DNA of 6,447 bases from Acidobacteriota bacterium (GTDB taxonomy: Bacteria; Acidobacteriota; Vicinamibacteria; Vicinamibacterales; UBA2999): contig CANJYC010000110.1 of the NCBI GenBank assembly GCA_947478985.1, positions 1 through 6,447 on the forward strand, read 5' to 3'. Each line of letters starts with the position of its first letter. The stretch's first letter is position 1. The position numbers and the translations under genes were made by a program. Below, in pieces: positions 1 to 5,511 of this stretch. The notes below the pieces were generated by a model, which was not told the origin of the DNA, made no database searches, and was given only the letters and a program-made list of their open reading frames with translations.

Positions 1-366
1 CCCGGTCTCTCATTCGATCACGCGTGCCGGACCGGGCGCGAACTGGACGCGCCGGAGATCGTGGCGGCTGCGGCGGCGGGCGACAGCGCGGCTGAGGCCA
101 CCTTGCGGCGCTACGACCAGCGAATGGCGCGGGCGCTTGCGGCCGTCATCAACGTGCTCGACCCGGACGTGATCGTGATTGGCGGCGGCCTGTCGAATCT
201 CGACCGGCTGTATTCACATGTGCCACGCCTCTGGAGCGAATACATATTCGCCTGCGGGGCCTCGACGCCGGCCGAAGCCGTGAGGACGCGGCTCGTGCGT
301 GCGGCACACGGCGATGCCAGTGGCGTGCGGGGCGCCGCCTGGTTATGGAGTCTGAACGATGAGTAG
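1..366 (+). CDS. mak: ROK-family sugar kinase, Mak-like fructokinase (C-terminal part)
   Basis: This is the last 121 residues of a cytoplasmic ATP-dependent hexose kinase; the N-terminal half lies off the left edge. The frame is open from base 1 and stops at TAG 364-366. From memory of E. coli Mak (manno(fructo)kinase), the fragment lines up over its whole length. It shares LRRY (fragment residues 35-38), the ROK core block LDPDVIVIGGG (53-63) followed by SN and DRLY, and the terminal HGDASGVRGAAWLW (103-116). The family has about 300 residues, so roughly 60% is missing, including the N-terminal phosphate-binding loop, the catalytic Asp and the Cys-rich zinc site. Mak-type enzymes phosphorylate fructose, and sometimes mannose, at O6. 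Family assignment is firm; the exact sugar is inferred. The stop overlaps the start of the SulP gene by 8 bases, so the kinase probably shares its transcript. Confidence 0.88.
   Translation, partial: PGLSFDHACRTGRELDAPEIVAAAAAGDSAAEATLRRYDQRMARALAAVINVLDPDVIVIGGGLSNLDRLYSHVPRLWSEYIFACGASTPAEAVRTRLVRAAHGDASGVRGAAWLWSLNDE
347..350 (+). promoter_or_regulatory. Shine-Dalgarno-like GGAG for the SulP gene
   Basis: GGAG lies inside the end of the kinase gene, 8 bases before ATG 359. It is the best-placed ribosome binding site in the window and supports 359 as the SulP start. The next in-frame ATG (485) would remove the start of the first membrane segment. Confidence 0.6.
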
Positions 367-2047
367 TGGCAGTAAGCGCTGGCTTCCAGCATCGGTCATC
401 GCGCTCGGTGACTATTCGGTTTCTAAGGGGATTGCAGACCTCATCGCCGGCGTCACGGTCGGCCTGGTCGCGCTTCCGCTCGCGATGGCGTTTGCCATCT
501 CCTCAGGGATGTCGCCGCAGGCCGGCATCTACTGCGCGATCGTCACCGGATTCATCATCTCCGCGCTGGGCGGGTCCATTGTGCAGATCGGCGGTCCGAC
601 AGGCGCCTTCGTCGTGGTGGTGGCGGGTATCATCACGCGCTACGGCGTCGACGGCCTCTTCATGTGCACGATGATGGCGGGCGTCATCCTCGTCGTCATG
701 GGGCTCACCGGCACGGGCACGACCGTGCGATACATCCCCAGGCCGGTCGTCATCGGGTTCACCAACGGCATCGCGCTCGTCATTGCCAGCACGCAGGTCA
801 AGGACTTCTTCGGCATCCGGCTCGACGTGCCGGTGCCGGGCGACTTCTATCCCCGCATGCGGCTGCTGGCCGAGCATGCCTCGGCCGCGTCCCCGGCGAC
901 GATTGGCCTGTCTGTCGCGGTGCTGGCGCTCATCCTCGTCTGGAACCGTCTCGTGCCGCGCGTGCCCGGCTACATCATCGCGCTCGTGGGCGGCACGGTG
1001 GCGGCCGGTCTCGCGCATCTGCCGGTCGACACGATCGGTTCGCGGTTCGGCGGGATTCCCCCAGGCTTTCCAGCCATCCAGGTGCCGCACTTCCGTCCGG
1101 AACTGATGCTGTCGCTGCTCTCGCCCACGCTGACCATCGCGATGCTCGGCGCCATTGAGTCGCTGCTCTGCGCCGTGGTGGCCGACAAGATGACGGGCAC
1201 GCGGCACAACTCCAATGTCGAGCTCTTTGCGCAGGGCATCGCGAACATCGTGTCGCCGCTCGTTGGAGGCCTGCCGGCGACGGGAGCGATTGCGAGGACG
1301 GCCACAAACGTGCGGTCGGGTGCCCGTACGCCCGTCGCGGGCATGGTGCATGCGCTCACGCTGCTGGTGATTCTGCTGTTCGCGTCGAAGCTGGCAGGGT
1401 CGGTGCCGATGGCGGTGCTGGCGGCGATTCTGATGGTGGTCGCGGCCAACATGGGGGAGTGGCGCGAAATCCCGGAACTCTGGAAGCAGGGGTGGACGGA
1501 TCGGCTTGTCTGGATGGTGACCTTCGCCCTCACCGTGTTTGCCGACCTGACGGTGGCGGTTGAGGCCGGCATGATCCTGGCGGCGCTGCTCTTCATCCGC
1601 CGGGTCTCCGCCACGACGACGGTCTCGCGCGTCACCGGCGACTACGTGGAACGTGGGCGCGAACACGCCCTGCAGGGCAAGCACATCCCGGACTACGCGA
1701 CCGTGATCCGTATTCATGGCCCGTTCCTGTTCGGGGCGACCGACAAGCTGACCGACCTCGAGGCGGAGGCATCCGCGATGCCTGAAATCGTGATCCTCCG
1801 ATTGAGGAACATGACCGCCATCGACGCCACTGGCCTGCGTGCGATCCAGAATTTCGCCGACGCACTCAGGCGTACGGGGCGGACGCTGCTGCTGTGCGGG
1901 GCGCCGTCGCAGCCGACACGGATGATGGAGGACGCCGAGTTTCATCGCCACGTCGGAGGCGACAACATCCTGCCCAATGTCGATGCCGCGCTGCGGCGGG
2001 CAGCGGATCTGATGGCGTCGCGCGGGAACGCATCTGTGTGTCCCTGA
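359..2047 (+). CDS. SulP/SLC26-family anion transporter with C-terminal STAS domain
   Basis: Integral inner-membrane anion transporter of 562 residues, the usual length for bacterial SulP proteins. The membrane part (about 25-415) starts with the SulP block PLAMAFAISSGMSPQAGIY (40-58), then the conserved IGGPTGAF (77-84). The second half carries GAIESLLCAVVADKMTGTRH (264-283), with Glu267 in the membrane segment that holds a key acidic residue in SLC26 proteins, then GGLPATGAIARTATNVR (303-319). A cytoplasmic STAS domain follows (about 446-550), with the signature AIDATGL (487-493); Thr491 occupies the position phosphorylated in some STAS proteins. From memory, the sequence resembles E. coli DauA (a C4-dicarboxylate transporter) more than plant-type sulfate permeases. 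Sulfate, bicarbonate and organic anions are all possible substrates, and I do not name one. It overlaps the kinase stop by 8 bases, and its TGA shares one base with the next ATG. Its place among sugar enzymes hints at an organic anion. Confidence 0.93.
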   Translation: MSSGSKRWLPASVIALGDYSVSKGIADLIAGVTVGLVALPLAMAFAISSGMSPQAGIYCAIVTGFIISALGGSIVQIGGPTGAFVVVVAGIITRYGVDGLFMCTMMAGVILVVMGLTGTGTTVRYIPRPVVIGFTNGIALVIASTQVKDFFGIRLDVPVPGDFYPRMRLLAEHASAASPATIGLSVAVLALILVWNRLVPRVPGYIIALVGGTVAAGLAHLPVDTIGSRFGGIPPGFPAIQVPHFRPELMLSLLSPTLTIAMLGAIESLLCAVVADKMTGTRHNSNVELFAQGIANIVSPLVGGLPATGAIARTATNVRSGARTPVAGMVHALTLLVILLFASKLAGSVPMAVLAAILMVVAANMGEWREIPELWKQGWTDRLVWMVTFALTVFADLTVAVEAGMILAALLFIRRVSATTTVSRVTGDYVERGREHALQGKHIPDYATVIRIHGPFLFGATDKLTDLEAEASAMPEIVILRLRNMTAIDATGLRAIQNFADALRRTGRTLLLCGAPSQPTRMMEDAEFHRHVGGDNILPNVDAALRRAADLMASRGNASVCP

Positions 2048-3027
2048 TGCCAGAACCGCTGCGCATGGCGTTTCTCGGCTGCGGGTTCATCACGCGGGTC
2101 CACAGCCGCAATCTCAAGGCCCTCGGCGGGGACATCAGCTGCAGCTATGCGAGCCGGGACGGCGCCCGCGCGGAGGCGTTCTGTCGGCAGTACGGCGGCG
2201 CAGCAAGCTTTTCCGACTACGCCTCGGCCATCGAGGATCCGCGCATTGATGCCGTCGTTGTGGCCGTGCCGCCGCGGTTTCATCTCGACCTCACACTGCG
2301 TGCACTGGCAGCGGGGAAGCACGTCGTGGTGGAGAAGCCGGCCTTTCTCTCCATGGCCGACTACGAGACTGTCCGCGCGGCGAGGGATCGCGCCGCGCGC
2401 GTCGTCCTGGTCGCCGAGAACGACCACTACAAGCCGCTTGCCGTCACGTTGCGCCGCCTGCTTGCCGAGCGGGTCATCGGCGACATGGTGTTCGGCCATT
2501 TCAGCAGCATCGTCAGGCGGTTGAAGGGCGCGGACGACTGGCGTAACGACGAGACGATGGCCGGTGGTGACGCCTTCTTCGAAGAAGGCATCCACTGGCT
2601 CCACCTCGCGAGCAGCCTGGGCCCGGTGATCACTTCCATCACCGGCTTTCGTCCCGCGCCGGCCCCGGAAGGACCGGACCGTCGCGTGAAGAGCATGATG
2701 GTGGCCTTCCGCTACGACAACGGCGCCGTGGGCTCGCTCTACTACTCGCGGGAAATCCCGTCGCTGCTGCGCGGCCTGCGTCTCTCGAAGCTCTACGGCC
2801 GGAAGGGCATCATCACGTTTGAGTCCAACGGCGCGTTCGTGCTCGTGCGTGGCAGCGGTGTCCCCCGGCTGATTCAGCCTGGCGTCCGGGACATCCGAGG
2901 CTACCAGGCGATGTACCGCGATTTTGCAGGAGCCGTGCGGGACGGACGCGCCCCCGAGATGAGTCTCGAACGGGCCATCGACGACCAGCGACTCATGGAT
3001 CAGATCTACGCGAGTGTCGATGCCTGA
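2047..3027 (+). CDS. Gfo/Idh/MocA-family NAD(P)-dependent oxidoreductase
   Basis: Cytoplasmic dehydrogenase of 326 residues, typical for the family, which oxidises or reduces hydroxyl groups of sugars, inositols and their derivatives with NAD(P). The N-terminal Rossmann fold starts at once with LGCGFI (10-15). The diagnostic EKP is at 96-98, with Lys97 the expected catalytic lysine. In the C-terminal domain the usual D-x-G-x-H-x-x-D motif reads as EEGIHWLH (179-186): His183 is kept, but the flanking acidic positions are Glu and His. The frame stays open upstream inside the SulP gene, but ATG 2047 is chosen because the Rossmann motif follows directly and because stop and start share one base (TGATG), a classic coupling arrangement. 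No close Shine-Dalgarno is seen, in keeping with coupling. The end overlaps the GMC gene by 8 bases. There is no signal peptide. The substrate is unknown; neighbouring genes point to a sugar or polyol. Confidence 0.92.
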   Translation: MPEPLRMAFLGCGFITRVHSRNLKALGGDISCSYASRDGARAEAFCRQYGGAASFSDYASAIEDPRIDAVVVAVPPRFHLDLTLRALAAGKHVVVEKPAFLSMADYETVRAARDRAARVVLVAENDHYKPLAVTLRRLLAERVIGDMVFGHFSSIVRRLKGADDWRNDETMAGGDAFFEEGIHWLHLASSLGPVITSITGFRPAPAPEGPDRRVKSMMVAFRYDNGAVGSLYYSREIPSLLRGLRLSKLYGRKGIITFESNGAFVLVRGSGVPRLIQPGVRDIRGYQAMYRDFAGAVRDGRAPEMSLERAIDDQRLMDQIYASVDA

Positions 3028-4537
3028 GACCGGTTTTGACGTGGTCATCATCGGCACCGGGGCCGGAGGCGGGACGATGGCGCACGCGCTGGCGTCCACG
3101 TCGGCGCGGGTGCTGCTCGTCGAGCGCGGTGACTTCGTGCCGCAGGAGCCGGAGAACTGGAGCCCTGAGGCCGTCTGGCGCGATCGCCGATACCGCCCGC
3201 GGGACGAACGGTGGATCGACGATCGCCGCCGGCTGAAGCGAACCTTCCGGCCGTACACGCACTACGGCGTCGGGGGGAATACGAAGTTCTGGGGGAGTGC
3301 GCTGTTCAGGCTCCGTCGGGAGGACTTCGAGGCGGTGGAGCATGCTGACGGCACCTCGCCCGCATGGCCAATCAAGTACGAGGCGCTCGCGCCGTTCTAC
3401 GATCGCGCTGAGCGTCTGTTTCAGGTACACGGAGAGGCCGGTGCCGATCCCACCGACCCCCCGCGTGGCCCATTTCCGTGTCCTCCGGTGCCGCACGCGC
3501 CGCGCATCGCGGAGATCGTCGAGCAACTCCGGTCCGAGGGGTTGCACCCCGCGCCGCTGCCGCTGGGGCTGCGCGACGGGTGCATCCTCTGCCGGACCTG
3601 CAATTCATTCCCGTGTCAGCTGCACGCCAAGAGCGAAGCGGACGTTTGCTGCGTGCGTCCGGCGCTCACGCATGCGAACGTGACGCTCTGGACGAATGCC
3701 TTTGCCCGACGTCTCGACACGGATCCGTCCGGGACGCGCGTGGTCTCGGCCGAGATCGAGCGGAACGGCACGGCGGTGACGGTGCATGCGCCCCTCTTCA
3801 TCGTCGCGTGCGGAGCCGTCAATTCCGCCGCGCTCCTGCTGCGGTCGGCCAGTGCCGTCCACCGGAACGGGCTCGCCAATTCATCCGGTCTGGTCGGGGC
3901 CCGCTACATGGCGCACCTGGCCACAATGATCAGTGCGTTCAACCGGCACCGGAAGAACGACACCGTGTTTCAGAAGACCGTCGCGGTAAACGACTACTAC
4001 CACGCGGGCCCGCGCACGCCGCATCCGCTGGGCCAGATCCAGTCGCAGGGACGCACCCAGGCGGTGGTGTTGAAGAGCGAGTCCCCCTGGTACGGCCGCT
4101 GGATACCGTTGCCGGCGTGGGAGTGGTGGGCGTCGGGCGCGGTCGACTGGCTGGTGATGTCGGAAGACCTGCCGCGGCCGGAGAACCGGATCACGATCGA
4201 CTCGCAGGGCCGTATCCACCTGCGCTACCGCCAGAACAACGTGGCGTCGCATCAGGCGCTCGTTCGCGAAACGAGCCGCATCCTGAAGCGGCTCGGCTTC
4301 TTCACCATCACGCACTCGCTCGGGACGAGAAACACCACGCATCAGTGCGGAACACTGGTGTTCGGTGATGACCCTCGGACGTCGGTGCTGGATCCGTTCT
4401 GCCGCACGCACGATGTCGAGAACCTCTTCGTCGTGGACGCCTCTTTCTTTCCTTCGTCCGCTGCCGTCAACCCTGGCCTCACGATCGTGGCCCAGGCGCT
4501 GCGGGTGGCGGACCATATCAGAGACACCTGCCTATGA
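3020..4537 (+). CDS. GMC-family FAD-dependent oxidoreductase with cysteine cluster
   Basis: Flavoprotein of 505 residues, predicted to oxidise an alcohol or sugar hydroxyl. The FAD-binding dinucleotide motif VVIIGTGAGGG is at 8-18, followed by LLVERGD (32-38), and the second flavin-contact block GVGGNTKFWG is at 83-92. The C-terminal GMC signature is complete: His441 in HQCGT is the expected catalytic base, FVVDASFFP (470-478) contacts FAD, and Asn484 in NPGLT is the second active-site residue. Between the lobes is a dense cysteine group: Cys188, 191, 194 and 199 (C-x2-C-x2-C-x4-C), then Cys210 and 211. Related cluster-bearing enzymes such as bacterial FAD glucose dehydrogenases bind Fe-S near here, so a cluster is possible but unproven. 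There is no Tat or Sec signal, so the protein is predicted to be cytoplasmic. ATG 3020 is preferred; GTG 3014 would add two residues. The stop overlaps the VOC start as ATGA. The electron acceptor and substrate are unknown. Confidence 0.92.
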   Translation: MPETGFDVVIIGTGAGGGTMAHALASTSARVLLVERGDFVPQEPENWSPEAVWRDRRYRPRDERWIDDRRRLKRTFRPYTHYGVGGNTKFWGSALFRLRREDFEAVEHADGTSPAWPIKYEALAPFYDRAERLFQVHGEAGADPTDPPRGPFPCPPVPHAPRIAEIVEQLRSEGLHPAPLPLGLRDGCILCRTCNSFPCQLHAKSEADVCCVRPALTHANVTLWTNAFARRLDTDPSGTRVVSAEIERNGTAVTVHAPLFIVACGAVNSAALLLRSASAVHRNGLANSSGLVGARYMAHLATMISAFNRHRKNDTVFQKTVAVNDYYHAGPRTPHPLGQIQSQGRTQAVVLKSESPWYGRWIPLPAWEWWASGAVDWLVMSEDLPRPENRITIDSQGRIHLRYRQNNVASHQALVRETSRILKRLGFFTITHSLGTRNTTHQCGTLVFGDDPRTSVLDPFCRTHDVENLFVVDASFFPSSAAVNPGLTIVAQALRVADHIRDTCL

Positions 4538-5055
4538 AAGCGCGTTCGTTCAGCCACGTCGGCATCACCGTCTCCGACTTCTCGCGATTCGTGCAGTACT
4601 ACGCGGATGTGTTCGGGTGCCGTCTGGTCGGCGTCGCCGACACGCCGCCGGATCGCGTCCGCTCGTTCTTCGGCGTCGAGGGCGGTGCGGAGGCGCCGCG
4701 CTGCAAGATCGGCTGGGTGCGCGTGCCGGGTGGGACCATTCTCGAGATTTTCGAGTTTCAACCGCAGCTGGCGGCCGCGGCCATCCCGTGGAACCGCGTC
4801 GGCCTGACGCACTTTTCCTTCAACGTCCGGAACACCCAGCGCTGGTACGACCATCTCACGAGCAAGGGCGTGGAGTGCCTGAGCCGGCCAGAGCAGTCGC
4901 CGCGCGGGCACTGGTTCTTCTTTGCCCGTGATTTCGACGGCAACCTGATCGAGATGATCGATCTGGGCCGGATGCACTACGTGCTCCAGTGGGGTGGCGC
5001 GCTCGGGGGCTGGTTGTTCCGGCGCGGGATGTACCGCCAGTACTACGGGCGATGA
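4534..5055 (+). CDS. VOC-family (glyoxalase/bleomycin-resistance fold) protein
   Basis: Small cytoplasmic protein of 173 residues with two VOC beta-alpha-beta-beta-beta modules (about 4-76 and 88-144). Module one opens with FSHVGITVSD (6-15) and ends with LEIFEF (70-75). Module two opens with GLTHFSFNV (90-98) and ends with DFDGNLIEMID (133-143). Four residues fit the divalent-metal site of this superfamily: His8, Glu71, His93 and Glu140. This suggests an active metalloenzyme (isomerase, epimerase, lyase or dioxygenase type) rather than a binding-only protein. The C-terminal 30 residues, rich in Trp, Tyr, Gly and Arg, lie beyond the fold. ATG 4534 is fixed by the ATGA overlap with the GMC gene and by the immediate start of the fold. 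Following two sugar-type dehydrogenases, it may act on their keto product, but this is inference. It ends the overlapping cassette. Confidence 0.88.
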   Translation: MKARSFSHVGITVSDFSRFVQYYADVFGCRLVGVADTPPDRVRSFFGVEGGAEAPRCKIGWVRVPGGTILEIFEFQPQLAAAAIPWNRVGLTHFSFNVRNTQRWYDHLTSKGVECLSRPEQSPRGHWFFFARDFDGNLIEMIDLGRMHYVLQWGGALGGWLFRRGMYRQYYGR

Positions 5056-5094
5056 CGGACAGCGCGGCCGCACCGATGCTACTCTGTGTGTCAC
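5056..5094 (+). other. Short intergenic spacer between the VOC and SET genes
   Basis: These 39 bases are the only gap between genes in the window. I see no hairpin followed by a T-run that would act as a terminator, and no convincing Shine-Dalgarno before ATG 5095. A weak hexamer pair (CGGACA 5056-5061 and TACTCT 5080-5085, 18 bases apart) matches the sigma-70 consensus poorly. Transcription from upstream could therefore run through. The octamer GCGGCCGC at 5064-5071 is a plain palindrome in GC-rich DNA. Confidence 0.5.
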
Positions 5095-5511
5095 ATGCCT
5101 CGTGACCCGCAACTGCCAAAAGTCAAGCGTCGCAAATCGAAAGTGCACGGCTGGGGTGTCTTCGCGCTCGAGCCGATCAACAAGAACAAACGCATTATCG
5201 AATACGCCGGCGAGCTCATCGACCACAAGGAAAGCCTCAAGCGTGAGACGAAGTACCTGAAGCGCGGCGAGATCTGGTGCTTCACCGTCAACCGGCGCTG
5301 GGTACGTGACGCCGAGGTGGGGGGCAACGACGCTCGCTATCTCAATCACGCGTGCAAGCCGAACTGCTACAGCCAGATCGTCGGCAAGACCATCTGGATC
5401 CGCGCCGGCCGCAACATCGCGGCGGGCGAGGAACTCACCTACGACTACTACACCGACGGGGAGCGCATCATCCAGTGCCGCTGCCGTCCCGGGTGCAAGC
5501 GCTCGCTGTGA
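5095..5511 (+). CDS. SET-domain protein-lysine methyltransferase with post-SET motif
   Basis: Compact protein of 138 residues that is almost entirely SET domain, predicted to transfer methyl groups from S-adenosylmethionine to lysine side chains. The opening motif VHGWGVFALEPI is at 17-28. RYLNHACKPNC (81-91) forms the SAM-binding pseudoknot half with Asn84 and His85. GEELTYDYY (111-119) supplies the expected catalytic Tyr118. A post-SET motif CRCRPGC (128-134) gives three cysteines that, with Cys87, could bind zinc; the spacing C-x-C-x3-C is one residue shorter than the usual eukaryotic C-x-C-x4-C. The protein is very basic, with 13 Lys and 16 Arg, concentrated in the first 16 residues. ATG 5095 is preferred over GTG 5086, which would add three residues; neither has a good ribosome site. 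The domain is typical of eukaryotic chromatin enzymes, and bacterial copies are scattered. The target is unknown: a ribosomal or DNA-binding protein is possible. Its stop overlaps the next GTG start. Confidence 0.92.
   Translation: MPRDPQLPKVKRRKSKVHGWGVFALEPINKNKRIIEYAGELIDHKESLKRETKYLKRGEIWCFTVNRRWVRDAEVGGNDARYLNHACKPNCYSQIVGKTIWIRAGRNIAAGEELTYDYYTDGERIIQCRCRPGCKRSL

Noticed and set aside
503..1951. Long minus-strand open frame (482 codons) opposite the SulP gene
   Set aside because: Its product is rich in Arg, His, Asp and Gln with no recognisable domain, as expected from the complement of GC-rich coding DNA. The + strand frame is a clear SulP protein.
1894..2046. N-terminal extension of the Gfo/Idh protein inside the SulP gene
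   Set aside because: The extra 51 residues are Arg-rich and unlike the family, whose Rossmann motif starts within the first ten residues. TGATG at 2045-2049 explains the start.
1942..3258. Minus-strand open frame (438 codons) across the Gfo/Idh gene
   Set aside because: Low-complexity composition and no motif; it spans the end of one + strand gene, all of the next and the start of a third, so it is a shadow.
5056..5094. Dedicated sigma-70 promoter for the SET gene
   Set aside because: CGGACA and TACTCT match the consensus at only 4 and 3 of 6 positions, which is expected by chance.
4342..5349. Minus-strand open frame (335 codons) across the GMC, VOC and SET genes
   Set aside because: It covers three well-supported + strand genes and shows no domain of its own.
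4534..5511. VOC and SET as one split fusion gene
   Set aside because: They lie in the same frame, separated by TGA 5053-5055, but each is a complete domain with its own start, and the 39-base spacer codes for no recognisable linker.
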